In this document: positions 8,527 to 17,379 of the stretch, piece by piece | How the letters are laid out: each line of letters starts with the position of its first letter | Position numbering within the stretch: position 1 is the first letter of the stretch | NCBI RefSeq assembly: GCF_003143775.1 | Contig: NZ_QFRJ01000001.1 | Location: forward strand, 1-64,000 | Direction: 5' to 3' | Source of the DNA: Brumimicrobium oceani | GTDB taxonomy: Bacteria > Bacteroidota > Bacteroidia > Flavobacteriales_D > Crocinitomicaceae | Length of the DNA: 64,000 bases | Made by a program: the position numbers and the translations under genes | The notes under the pieces: model-generated | What the model was told of the DNA's origin: nothing | Database searches by the model: none | The model's input: the letters and a program-made list of their open reading frames with translations, nothing else

Positions 8527-9115
8527 TTTAGAACATAAAACAGATGAACAGCTGATGTCGTCTCTCCAAAAGGGGGACGAATCGGCGTTTACTATTTTGT
8601 ATGATCGATACAGTCAGCGCATTTTGTATTTCATGTTTAAAATGTTGAAAAATGATGAGGCGAAAGCGCAAGATTTTACCCAAGATGTTTTTATGAAAGT
8701 TATAGAAAAGGCGGATCAATTTGATACTGCTAAATCATTTAAAACTTGGGTTTTTACTGTGGCTGCGAATCATTGCAAAAACTATTTTCGAAGTAATCAA
8801 CAGCTGTTTGATATTGATTCTTCGGAGAATTCTCTTGTTGATTTAGATTCAATTGAGGCCAATTACGACCAAAAAGAATTTAAAAAGCGACTAGATATCG
8901 AAGTGAATAAATTGAGTTATAAATTCAAAGAAACTTTTATTCTGCGCTATTTCGAAAATTTAAAACTCAAGGAAATTGCCGAAATTATGGATTGTCCTGT
9001 GGGAACGGTAAAATCGCGATTAAACCATGTTACCCAAGTTTTGGCGAAGAAATTAAAAGTGTACAAAGTGTTGTTTGACGATAGCCCGATGGCACAAAAA
9101 AACAAAGGAATATGA
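8519..9115 (+). CDS. ECF-type RNA polymerase sigma factor
   Basis: A 198-residue sigma-70 family protein. Region 2 runs from about residue 14 (DESAFTILYDRYSQRILYF) through QDFTQDVFMKVIE and TWVFTVAANHCKNYFR. Region 4 contains FILRYFENLKLKEIAEIMDCPVGTVKSRL, a canonical helix-turn-helix that binds the -35 element. There are no regions 1 or 3, as in extracytoplasmic-function sigmas. A TTG start at 8519 overlaps the preceding gene, and an ATG at 8552 is less likely because it would trim region 2. The following gene starts within its stop (ATGA), fitting a sigma/anti-sigma pair. Confidence 0.9.
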   Translation: MTNLEHKTDEQLMSSLQKGDESAFTILYDRYSQRILYFMFKMLKNDEAKAQDFTQDVFMKVIEKADQFDTAKSFKTWVFTVAANHCKNYFRSNQQLFDIDSSENSLVDLDSIEANYDQKEFKKRLDIEVNKLSYKFKETFILRYFENLKLKEIAEIMDCPVGTVKSRLNHVTQVLAKKLKVYKVLFDDSPMAQKNKGI

Positions 9116-9831
9116 AGATTAGATTATCAGAATTGATGGAAAGTAAATCTTTTTCGGAATTAACGATAGAGGAGCGGAATTTTGTTTTATCTGAGATTTC
9201 TGAACAGGAATTTAAGGAAAAACGCCAGTTGATTGTCCAAGTAAAAGAGGAGTTAAAATCGGAGGCCAATCAGCTGAAGGTAAATGAACAAACTCACCTC
9301 AATGCTTTGGCGGCTTTGCGTGCAAAAAATGCTTCGAAATCTGGATTGATAACAGAAGTTGAAGAAACAGTAGAAAGCCAAGAAAAAGAAGGGAAAGTGG
9401 GCTTTTTTGCTTTTAAAATTCCGTTATGGACCGCAATTGCTGCTGTTTTTATGATTTTTATTTTGACGACTCCTGTATTCATCAATTCAGAATTTGAAAC
9501 TAAAAACGATACAACTTTAGCGGTGGCGGATACTGTATATATCGACAAAATCATTAGAGATACAATAGAAATTTCTATGCCAGCAGATACTGTTGTGAAG
9601 GTCGTTTATCAGTCAATGCCTGAAAGCGAGAAAGAGGTCAAAAATCAGAGAAATAACGAATTTATAGCGAATGATTTTGAGCCAATTCCTTTAGAAAATT
9701 TCAAGATTCAAGATGATTTAGAAAAAGCCATGGCAAATGACAATTTTTCAAATCCAATCGATATTCAATCTAATGTAAAAGGTAAAAGTTTGTCCGATGA
9801 TTTAATAGGGAAGAGGGTTTTGGGACTGTGA
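9112..9831 (+). CDS. Single-pass membrane protein, probable anti-sigma factor
   Basis: The 239-residue protein has a soluble, charged N-terminal part (1-100) and one membrane helix (IPLWTAIAAVFMIFILTTPVFI, about 104-125). A periplasmic tail rich in Asp, Glu and Thr follows. That layout is usual for anti-sigma factors encoded after ECF sigmas. The start codon overlaps the sigma stop by 4 bp. No zinc-binding HxxxCxxC motif is visible, so it is not a classical ZAS-type protein. The anti-sigma role is inferred from position and topology. Confidence 0.7.
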   Translation: MKIRLSELMESKSFSELTIEERNFVLSEISEQEFKEKRQLIVQVKEELKSEANQLKVNEQTHLNALAALRAKNASKSGLITEVEETVESQEKEGKVGFFAFKIPLWTAIAAVFMIFILTTPVFINSEFETKNDTTLAVADTVYIDKIIRDTIEISMPADTVVKVVYQSMPESEKEVKNQRNNEFIANDFEPIPLENFKIQDDLEKAMANDNFSNPIDIQSNVKGKSLSDDLIGKRVLGL

Positions 9832-10214
9832 GAGTGAATTGAGGAAGTGAAACGAGCTAAATTAGCTCCACAAGTTAATATTATGGGATTCCTCAATTAG
9901 TGATGAAATAAGGCTAACTCTTAAGGCGTAGGTGCTAATAGCCAATTTTATTTCTTACTTTTCACATTAGGATGACAGGGTTAATAATCTCATTTTTGAT
10001 TCAATACGCTATGAAACTGTCATCCTGAACCTTGGAAAAAATTTTATTTTTCTGAGGGAAGGATCTTTTCTAAACTATTCTCTAGCCAATCTACATCAAT
10101 GCTCAACTTGTGAAAAAAGTTTAAATAAGGAGATCTAATCGTGTAGACAAAAATTAAATCTTATCTTGAGGGAACAACAAATTCAAATTACAATAAAAAT
10201 CAAAACAATATATC
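9832..10214. other. Intergenic stretch with hairpins, no gene seen
   Basis: This 383-bp gap has an inverted pair ATTGAGGAA (about 9838-9846) / TTCCTCAAT (about 9889-9897) that may end the sigma operon, and a looser fold around 9922-9942 (GGCTAA...). No reading frame with coding character is apparent. Confidence 0.4.
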
Positions 10215-10463
10215 ATGAGCGACAGTAAAAAAGACCAAATTCCGAAAGACAGAGAAGAAGCCGAAAAGTATTACGGAGACAAGAGCAACACACGCAGAAA
10301 AGAGGAGGACTTGGATGAGGTGAAAGCCAGTAAAGGTGAGTCTAAAACGAAAGGAAATGCGGGTGAACGTAAAGATAGCAATGTTTTAACGCATCCTAAA
10401 GATAAAAAAGATGAGTCTTTTAATGTGGATCACAATGAGAAAGACAGTAAGGGAAACAAATAA
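10215..10463 (+). CDS. Small, extremely hydrophilic protein
   Basis: An 82-residue protein made almost only of Lys, Asp, Glu, Ser, Asn and Gly (MSDSKKDQIPKDREEAEKYY...), with no hydrophobic stretch or known domain. It resembles the intrinsically disordered, stress-type small proteins of many Bacteroidota, a likeness based on composition only. The ATG at 10215 follows an A-rich leader, and a strong hairpin terminator lies just after the stop, which supports an independently transcribed gene. Confidence 0.65.
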   Translation: MSDSKKDQIPKDREEAEKYYGDKSNTRRKEEDLDEVKASKGESKTKGNAGERKDSNVLTHPKDKKDESFNVDHNEKDSKGNK

Positions 10464-10475
10464 TTATGAAGATTT

Positions 10476-10513
10476 AGGGGACGTTCAGTAAGACGTCCCT
10501 CTTATTTCCTTCA
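10476..10513 (+). terminator. Hairpin terminator after the hydrophilic protein gene
   Basis: GGGACGT and ACGTCCC form a 7-bp perfect stem with a short loop (TCAGTAAG), followed by TCTTATTTCC. It lies 14 bp past the stop codon. The pyrimidine tail is interrupted, so efficiency is uncertain. Confidence 0.6.
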
Positions 10514-10540
10514 GTTTTTTTGATTTACCTGTACAAAACC

Positions 10541-11278
10541 CTACTCAATCACAACCTTCAATTGCTCGACAGCAGAATTTTCGTTATTGATTATTGTGAA
10601 AAGATAAATTCCTGGATTCAAATCAGAAACATCAAATTCGGAGTCGTTTTTCACTTCTCTCAATGGAAGAGATCTTACGAATTCACCTTTTTGATTATGG
10701 ATTTTCATTTCACCATTTATTAGTGTTTCATTCAGTTTTAAACTTATTTTTCCTGTAGTTGGATTTGGATAAAGCCTTGTTCCTGTTGAAGATTTAGCAA
10801 TTATGGTGTCTGTTTTCTTTGTGAAAACGTGTATTACAGGGTAATTCGTATTGTACAGCGTGGTGTCGTCGTAACCGATGTATCTCAATTGATAAAAACC
10901 TACTATTGCACTATCAAGAACCGAAGTTGCGCCATTTGTGCCATATCTGTAATTTGCCTCGTATTCACCATCGGGCATTAATTGATCATTAAAATACCAT
11001 TTTGCAGTGTTAATCGTTGGGTAGGTTGTATGGCCCTCGTTAACATATTGCCATCTTAATAAAATAGCCTTGTTTGAGTCATAAGGAATTTTTAAAGTGT
11101 CGTTGTGGTCTGCATTAATTGAACTGTAAGAGTGCGGGAATAATGCTCCAATGGAATTAATTGGAGGAACATTTTCATATCCATAGGAAAATCTATCACT
11201 TACCTCAACACCTTTTTCTGTTTGCGACCACGATACAACACTTAATAAAAATAGAGATATTACTGTTAAGTTCTTCAT
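10541..11278 (-). CDS. T9SS-exported protein with C-terminal sorting domain
   Basis: The 245-residue protein has a signal peptide (MKNLTVISLFLLSVVSWSQ) and a type A T9SS sorting domain over the last 75 residues. That domain begins at LYPNPTTGKISLKL, continues with MKIHNQKGEFV and ends LNPGIYLFTIINNENSAVEQLKVVIE. The middle part (about 25-165) is beta-rich with no known domain. The C-terminal domain directs transport across the outer membrane and is then usually cleaved. It follows the T9SS deacetylase in the same direction with a 104-bp gap, so it may act at the same extracellular polymer. That link is inference. Confidence 0.8.
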   Translation of the reverse strand: MKNLTVISLFLLSVVSWSQTEKGVEVSDRFSYGYENVPPINSIGALFPHSYSSINADHNDTLKIPYDSNKAILLRWQYVNEGHTTYPTINTAKWYFNDQLMPDGEYEANYRYGTNGATSVLDSAIVGFYQLRYIGYDDTTLYNTNYPVIHVFTKKTDTIIAKSSTGTRLYPNPTTGKISLKLNETLINGEMKIHNQKGEFVRSLPLREVKNDSEFDVSDLNPGIYLFTIINNENSAVEQLKVVIE

Positions 11279-11382
11279 AAATAGTTTGTTTTGATTTTAA
11301 AACGGACTAGATATAAAATTATTGTACTGAAATAATATGCACGTAAAACTTACTCACTACATTTTAGAAGGAATTTGCTGAA

Positions 11383-13440
11383 CTATTTCCCAATCACAAT
11401 TTTCTTTCTGTAAAAACTTTCTCCCGATTGAATTACAACAATATAAATTCCTGGAGGAGTAGAATTTTGCGAAATGGATATAGAAATTAGATCATTATTA
11501 GAAACAGAGGAATGAACAATTTTACCTGTGAAATCTGTTACAGAAATAAGTTTTTCACCAGTTAATTTTGACGCATCAATTGTAAAACTACCCTTGTTTG
11601 GATTAGGATAAATTGTGATGTTAACTGTCGGTTTTTCCTTGACTATACTCGCCGTCATGTCTTTCTGGTAATATAATCTTTGCTTGGCATTCAACTGCTC
11701 AAATTCAAAAGTGATTGGCGTATTCATTTCATCTTGGAAAATTACAGTGTCTAGTGAACCATTCCAATCTAAAACGAAAGATTGTTCTTCTACAAATGAA
11801 GGAGATTGAAGAGTAACAATTAAGTCATTTCCGCTCATTTCTGTGTGATAATCGAGTGAATCTCTTTTTCTCCAGAAGTCACCAAAATCTTCAAAAAGCA
11901 TAATTTCTGCCCTTTCTGGTAATGCCGAAATGTAGTCTTTCATTGCGGTTAATTTATATTGACGATTCGGGTGAATTAACAAAGTGGTTGGTGCATGATT
12001 GTTATGATATTGCTGTGTCACCGTATTCCAAATATTAACTTTTTCATTGTAGTTGAGTGGAGTTATGGGGTCGCTATTGAAAACGTCTGAAATCGTCATC
12101 GGAATTTCTAATATTCTTGATTCTTCCGAACTAAAAGAGCGATCACGCAAAGCATAATAAGGAAAGTTCGAAAGTACATCATTAGCGGAATACGTAGAGT
12201 TGAAATCGTAATCTAGCAATTCCAAAGCTCTCACTAAAGAGTCGTTATACGCCAAGTGTCCCGCTCTAAAGCTGCGTACATTTACATTTATATCGTTTTC
12301 TAATAAATCTCTGGAAACTTCTAAATCTCCTAAAACACTTCCGTTTAGGGTTTCTGTTCCGTTGTAATAAGGTTTGTAATTACTGGTGTCATTTCCCAAT
12401 TGACCCAAAGGGAAAATATTCTTGTCTGCAAAATCAGGAAAATGTCCAACAGAGTGTGAAGCAATGGTGTGTCCTTCCAATTTAAGTTGGTTTACCCTTT
12501 GTTGATTTCCCAAATAAAAATCCGTCATCCAAATGTCATTTCTGTACCTGGTGGTGATATTGTAATGAGCTTTTATGTTGTTCTGTTGTTGATATTCAGA
12601 AAAGAAATGCATGGAATCCATTCCGGTTCTGCTGTCTACATCGTGGGTTAACATTACTGCAGAATGTGCATTATTTGGAGCAGTGTGTTTGTAAATTGTG
12701 TGTGGAATGTGTTCTCGAATAATATTTCGAAGCACCATCATTATAACGTCAGATGTTGGTTCAAATCCGTTAGAATAAGTTCTGTGGGCGTTTACATCAA
12801 AGTTGGTTTGGTTTCTATAGAGCAAATCTCTAAAATCTGAACCAAAAGAATAAACTGTTCCTGAACCATATTGATTTTTCACGATTGCAGGCTCAAGGTT
12901 TTCATAATAAGCGAGTGGAGTAGCGGTGTTCACTTCAAAATAACGGGTGTAAAATGAAAAGCCTTGACTTTCTCTTCCAATAGAAATGTTTACTTCTAAA
13001 GAATCATCGATATAATCAAAAATTGGTGCAGAAAGGGTGTCCCACGCCATTTTATATAATGTATTTGAGGAAATTAATGTGTCAACTCCGCAAATATCAT
13101 ATAGTAAGGGTTCTCTAAGTGAAGAATGGATTAAAACCCCGCCGTTGTTCACATAATTTTTAATAGCAATAAGGTCTGAAGTAGCAAAAGAACTGTCTAC
13201 TATTCTTGAACCTGTAATGATGATAGGATATTGAATAGCGGTGGATAAACTTGTGGTTGTATCAAAGGGAACTCCTGCTAAGCGCATCACGCGAAGGGAA
13301 GAAAGTGGGCGAGAAGTACTGATGTCATTATTGTACTTGCTCATGTCTAAAACACAGACTTTTCTATCTACTTGCGACAAAGTGGTAGAATTGAATGATA
13401 TAGCTAGAAGTAAAAGGCTTAGTATGATGTAGTTTTTCAT
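11383..13440 (-). CDS. T9SS-exported polysaccharide deacetylase
   Basis: The 685-residue protein opens with a signal peptide. An N-terminal part (about 25-240) resembles glutamine-amidotransferase-like/trehalose-utilisation folds (IIITGSRIVDSSF, VNNGGVLIHSS). A NodB-type deacetylase core follows from about 255, with SAVMLTHDVDS as the metal-binding motif 1, HTIASHSVGHFPDF as the motif 2 histidines and RAGHLAYND. The end is a type A T9SS sorting domain (IYPNPNKGSFTI ... GIYIVVIQSGESFYRKKIVI). It should remove acetyl groups from a polysaccharide outside the cell. It lies 114 bp after the synthase gene on the same strand, so the likely substrate is that locus's own polymer. Confidence 0.85.
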   Translation of the reverse strand: MKNYIILSLLLLAISFNSTTLSQVDRKVCVLDMSKYNNDISTSRPLSSLRVMRLAGVPFDTTTSLSTAIQYPIIITGSRIVDSSFATSDLIAIKNYVNNGGVLIHSSLREPLLYDICGVDTLISSNTLYKMAWDTLSAPIFDYIDDSLEVNISIGRESQGFSFYTRYFEVNTATPLAYYENLEPAIVKNQYGSGTVYSFGSDFRDLLYRNQTNFDVNAHRTYSNGFEPTSDVIMMVLRNIIREHIPHTIYKHTAPNNAHSAVMLTHDVDSRTGMDSMHFFSEYQQQNNIKAHYNITTRYRNDIWMTDFYLGNQQRVNQLKLEGHTIASHSVGHFPDFADKNIFPLGQLGNDTSNYKPYYNGTETLNGSVLGDLEVSRDLLENDINVNVRSFRAGHLAYNDSLVRALELLDYDFNSTYSANDVLSNFPYYALRDRSFSSEESRILEIPMTISDVFNSDPITPLNYNEKVNIWNTVTQQYHNNHAPTTLLIHPNRQYKLTAMKDYISALPERAEIMLFEDFGDFWRKRDSLDYHTEMSGNDLIVTLQSPSFVEEQSFVLDWNGSLDTVIFQDEMNTPITFEFEQLNAKQRLYYQKDMTASIVKEKPTVNITIYPNPNKGSFTIDASKLTGEKLISVTDFTGKIVHSSVSNNDLISISISQNSTPPGIYIVVIQSGESFYRKKIVIGK

Positions 13441-13554
13441 TTTTTAATTTTAGGTTAATATGCGAATATAGGCTTATATGGTTTTAATTCAATTAATTCC
13501 TGATTCATTTTTTTTTGTATGTAACACTTGTTGCATACTTATCGGTTAGAAACA

Positions 13555-14862
13555 TCATAAGCCTTTTTCCTTGGCATGAACTGATGTTTTTAGGGGATTC
13601 CACGGATCATTATAACTGGCTTTAAAGAACAATTCCATGAAATAGGCCCTTGTTCTTACGAATCTTAAGAAATATCCAAAATAGATGACCATGAGCGGAA
13701 TGTAGGGAAGGAAATAATAATTTGGCGCGTTTGATCGTGTTCTGAACCAGCCAAAAAGTATTAATTTAATGTAGCCCATTGTGGTGTACAAGAATAAATT
13801 CGTGAGCATGATGTGGACTAACAAATCGGGAAAGTTGATGACTAAATCTATGGCATAAAAATACCACTTGAAATTCAGGATCAAATTATAAAGGATGTTT
13901 TCGAAAAAGGAGATAAAATTGATTAAACTAAATCCTTGATTGGGAAAAAGCACGTCTTTGTGCTTACGCAGTCTAAAACGAATGAGTGATTTGTCCCACC
14001 TGTACCTCTGTTTTGCTAGTTTTTTAAAGGTATTGGGCACGCTTGTCAAGCAAACAGCTTCAGGGGCAAAATGAATTTTATAGCCTGATTTTCTAATTTT
14101 CACTGTGATGTCACCGTCGAGTCCTGGTCCAATGTCCCAACCTTGAATTTTATCCATGACATCTGCTCTAAACGCGCCAAAAGCCCCAGAAATAATGCGG
14201 TAGATTCCGAATTGACTGGTTACAATTCTTCCAATTCCTACGGAGTTGAAATATTCTACAGCTTGTAATGTGGTTACTAAACTTTCTTTGTAATTCCTTA
14301 CCATTACATTTCCTCCAACACCACCAATATCTTTATCGTAGTAAAAAGGGAGAATTATTTTCTCTACGGCATCATTGTCATAAGAACAATCTGCATCCAG
14401 GTGAATAATGAATTTTCCCTTGGTAAAACGTAAACCTAGATTGGCAGCCGAAGCTTTTCCACCCCTAACGTCATTTCTGTAAAATTGATCGATTAATCCG
14501 TTTTTGAGTAGACTTTTGCAAATAATTGGGGTGTTGTCATCTGAACCGTCATCAATAATGATGAGTTCATAATTTTGATAAGTTTGCTCTGATAAAGATT
14601 TTACGAGTTTAAAAATGTGTTTACCTTCGTTTTTTCCGGGAACAATAATTGAAACCAAGGGATTCTCTTTCTTCAATTGTTCACTGGCTCTTTTCCATTT
14701 TTTTCTGTTTACCCACAAAGAAACCCGGTGTAAAATAAGTCCGACAAGGTCCAATAGGAAATAACGAAAAAACTCAAAAATTACGAAGAACCAAAACACC
14801 CGTAGAAATTTTGCGGGTCCAAGGGCTTGTATGTAACTGATGAATTCTCCTATCGTACTCAT
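13555..14862 (-). CDS. Processive GT2 polysaccharide synthase
   Basis: The 435-residue membrane glycosyltransferase has an N-terminal membrane segment (about 20-50) and a GT2 domain. The domain shows VSIIVPGKNEG, DDGSDDNT, the metal site LDADCS, the acceptor-site acid in LDGDITVKIRKSG, and the processivity motif QRYRW. Three or four C-terminal membrane helices (about 305-420) follow. This matches inner-membrane synthases of the PgaC/BcsA/HasA kind that polymerise and extrude a polymer. The sugar cannot be told from sequence. The ATG shares one base with the stop of the preceding gene (TAATG). Confidence 0.88.
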   Translation of the reverse strand: MSTIGEFISYIQALGPAKFLRVFWFFVIFEFFRYFLLDLVGLILHRVSLWVNRKKWKRASEQLKKENPLVSIIVPGKNEGKHIFKLVKSLSEQTYQNYELIIIDDGSDDNTPIICKSLLKNGLIDQFYRNDVRGGKASAANLGLRFTKGKFIIHLDADCSYDNDAVEKIILPFYYDKDIGGVGGNVMVRNYKESLVTTLQAVEYFNSVGIGRIVTSQFGIYRIISGAFGAFRADVMDKIQGWDIGPGLDGDITVKIRKSGYKIHFAPEAVCLTSVPNTFKKLAKQRYRWDKSLIRFRLRKHKDVLFPNQGFSLINFISFFENILYNLILNFKWYFYAIDLVINFPDLLVHIMLTNLFLYTTMGYIKLILFGWFRTRSNAPNYYFLPYIPLMVIYFGYFLRFVRTRAYFMELFFKASYNDPWNPLKTSVHAKEKGL

Positions 14863-16289
14863 TAGAAATAATCCTTGACTAATTGTTGAATTTGCAATTC
14901 TCCTGATAATTTATTGGACACGGGTTTTACACTGTGATCTATGCTTACGACCATATCTTTAAAGTTCGTTTCGATTAAAGCGGTCATTAAATCCACAATG
15001 TCCTGCGTGAGTCTTTTTGCTATTTTTAGTGGCAAGTCATTCAGTGAAATAAGAATGGTAGACGAACTATAAAAGGTGATTATAGATGAGGTAGGAATAT
15101 TTTTTCTTATGTCTTGAATTAAAAAATTGAGCATTGTTTTCTGTAAGTCTGTAGTCATTTTTGAGTACGCTTCACCAGAATTTTTTAAGTGCAATACAGC
15201 TAAATTACTTTTCCCATCTGTTTGTTTTAGTCGCTCTACTTCGTATTTCAACATTGTGGTAAAGGTGTCCAACTTTACAGTTCCTTTTATTTCTTGTAGA
15301 TCCCTACTGGTCGTCACATAGCCATTTACAGCCATTACTTGACCCTTTTTTGTGATAGAAATTACGTTTATAGTACTTTTCTTTAATTCTTCAACCTCAT
15401 TGTCGAATTGACAATTCATACATTTGGCTTTCACGTTAAAGTCTTGGTAACGGTGTCCGCAGCTTAAACAGTCATTCACTATGCTTGGTTTGTCATAGTC
15501 TACTCCAATATGCCTCAATGTTTTATTACATTTTGGACAATTGAGTTCGTCATCAATTTGATTTTTAAAGTCTTCAATTGGCCCCACATAACTGCATGGG
15601 AAATGGTGAACTATGTCTTGCGATACAGCATTAGAACTGTTGCATTTGGGACAAACTTCGCGGTAGCTCATATAACCAGAAGTACAATTATTGCAAAGAT
15701 ATACAGAGTCGTGAAACTCTTTAGTAATCAATTTTTCCTCCGTCATTGTTTTTATGATGTTGAGGACTTGATGTTCCTCTTTTCGGGAGAAATTAACAGA
15801 AAGAATAGGGTAGTTGTACCCAATTCCAGAATTGAAATCTACATTTGGTTTCATTTTATCTATGTTTCTGGAATACATAAATGAAATGGTTTTCTGTATG
15901 ATGAGCGCTTCATAACTCAAAGAGCTGGTAAATGTTAAATCTTTTATACGCAATAGAATGTTTTGCACACTAGGCAAAATCAATTTGATTTGCTCCAAAG
16001 AATAAAGGGTTCCATCAATTAGATTAATGTAGGGATCTTTAAGGCTACTTTGATTGAGTAAAAGCACTGGTTTGAGATAATGCTCTGGGTTGAAATGTCC
16101 TCTAATTCTGGTAATAATGTGGCGTGTAAATTCTGGATCACCTGCTTGAATAATTACAGCATCATAGAAAACAATGTCATCTGTTTTTAACGAATCCGTA
16201 TTATAAATAATATAAAATGACAAACCCGCATACTCTATAACGCGGTCATTCTCTTTGGATGTAGAAATTTCTGTATTTACGTTTTTCAT
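14862..16289 (-). CDS. TackOD1-domain zinc protein with degenerate GGDEF-like tail
   Basis: The 475-residue soluble protein has a receiver-like N-terminal part (1-130) and a Cys-rich centre. The centre contains CNNC, CPKC, the TackOD1 hallmark CPKCNKTLRHIGVDYDKP, CLSCGH and CMNC (about 200-310). The last 150 residues (SNLAVLHLKNSGEAY ... SSIITFYSSSTILISL) have the outline of a diguanylate-cyclase fold without a GGDEF signature. TackOD1 is a predicted output or metal-binding domain. I infer a regulatory, perhaps nucleotide-sensing, subunit of the export machine, because it lies between the adaptor and synthase genes with 1-bp spacing on both sides. Confidence 0.75.
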   Translation of the reverse strand: MKNVNTEISTSKENDRVIEYAGLSFYIIYNTDSLKTDDIVFYDAVIIQAGDPEFTRHIITRIRGHFNPEHYLKPVLLLNQSSLKDPYINLIDGTLYSLEQIKLILPSVQNILLRIKDLTFTSSLSYEALIIQKTISFMYSRNIDKMKPNVDFNSGIGYNYPILSVNFSRKEEHQVLNIIKTMTEEKLITKEFHDSVYLCNNCTSGYMSYREVCPKCNSSNAVSQDIVHHFPCSYVGPIEDFKNQIDDELNCPKCNKTLRHIGVDYDKPSIVNDCLSCGHRYQDFNVKAKCMNCQFDNEVEELKKSTINVISITKKGQVMAVNGYVTTSRDLQEIKGTVKLDTFTTMLKYEVERLKQTDGKSNLAVLHLKNSGEAYSKMTTDLQKTMLNFLIQDIRKNIPTSSIITFYSSSTILISLNDLPLKIAKRLTQDIVDLMTALIETNFKDMVVSIDHSVKPVSNKLSGELQIQQLVKDYF

Positions 16290-16290
16290 A

Positions 16291-17379
16291 TTAGAATTTT
16301 CCTTTGGTAATTTTTACACGCATTTTATAAAACTTTCTCCATTTCTTAAGATCTTCGGTATTCACAGGAAATACATCGGCAGATAAAGTTCTGGTTGGCG
16401 GATCATATCTGTTCTGAAATTCATCAGGGATCAAATAGGTTGAAAAATAAAATTTCTTGATGAATCCATCACTTTTGGTTCCATCTGGAAATTCTAGTTT
16501 TACGATATCTCCTTCTTTTAGTTCCTTTAAATCTTCTTGATTAAAGAATGCTTTGATGTAAACATTTTCCGGTTTGTGAATGGATAAAATGTTTTCGCTT
16601 TTTAAGGCCACTTCGAATTCAGATTTATAAAGTTCTGTTATGGTTCCTTCCATCGGACTTTTGAATAGTTTTCTTAAACTATCAGTTCCTTGCCCTGTTC
16701 CACTATTTGAGGTCAAGCCAATCTGATTTACTTCTTCTAATTTTCGTGCTAAAGATTCATATTGCTTTTTATACACATTGATCTCCGCTTCTAGCGCACT
16801 GTTTTCTCCAATGAGCTTATTTCTTCTGTCAATGTTATTGGTAAATTCAGATTTAGGTACAACGTCTAGAATGATTTGTTCCTCAATTTTTTTAGCTTGT
16901 TGTGCATAGAAATCAATGAGTTTCTGGTTTTCAATAAGTGTAGATTCCTTAATTGAAATGTCCTTTTCCAAATTGTACATTTCTCTCTCCATCCAGCTTT
17001 GTGACGATTGTTTTGCCTGAACAATGCTGTAAGTTCCTTCCAGACTAAAGCCTTGGTTCATTTCACCATATTGATCAGCGTTGATGTAAGTGAACAAAGA
17101 GTCACCTACCTTTACGGCATCTCCCGCTTCCCTGTGAAACTCCATAATTCTGGAGTCGTCCGTATTTCGAAACTTTACATCTTGAAACCTTACTTGTCCA
17201 ACGGCTTCAATATAAAAGGCTTGACCTACAAAGTACTTTCCAATAAAAAATAGAATGATCAATAAAATTGAGATATAGATAATTCTGTCCCAGTTTTTGG
17301 GCTTTTTAGGCGTTTTCTTGGTCTGAACTGCGCCTTCAAAATTGGATGCTTCTTTTCTTTTGAAATTAATACTCTTCAT
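16291..17379 (-). CDS. HlyD-family periplasmic adaptor
   Basis: The 362-residue protein has one N-terminal membrane helix (IIYISILLIILFFIGKYFVGQAFYI, about 30-54). A biotinyl-lipoyl half (EAGDAVKVGDSLFTYIN) precedes a long alpha-helical hairpin (about 125-220), a second lipoyl half (KSPMEGTITELYKSEFEVAL) and a beta-barrel part (KEGDIVKLEFPDGTKSDGFIKKF). This is the membrane-fusion architecture that links an inner-membrane engine to a TolC-like channel. The start overlaps the upstream gene by 14 bp. Here it probably joins the GT2 synthase to the TolC fusion protein. Confidence 0.85.
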   Translation of the reverse strand: MKSINFKRKEASNFEGAVQTKKTPKKPKNWDRIIYISILLIILFFIGKYFVGQAFYIEAVGQVRFQDVKFRNTDDSRIMEFHREAGDAVKVGDSLFTYINADQYGEMNQGFSLEGTYSIVQAKQSSQSWMEREMYNLEKDISIKESTLIENQKLIDFYAQQAKKIEEQIILDVVPKSEFTNNIDRRNKLIGENSALEAEINVYKKQYESLARKLEEVNQIGLTSNSGTGQGTDSLRKLFKSPMEGTITELYKSEFEVALKSENILSIHKPENVYIKAFFNQEDLKELKEGDIVKLEFPDGTKSDGFIKKFYFSTYLIPDEFQNRYDPPTRTLSADVFPVNTEDLKKWRKFYKMRVKITKGKF

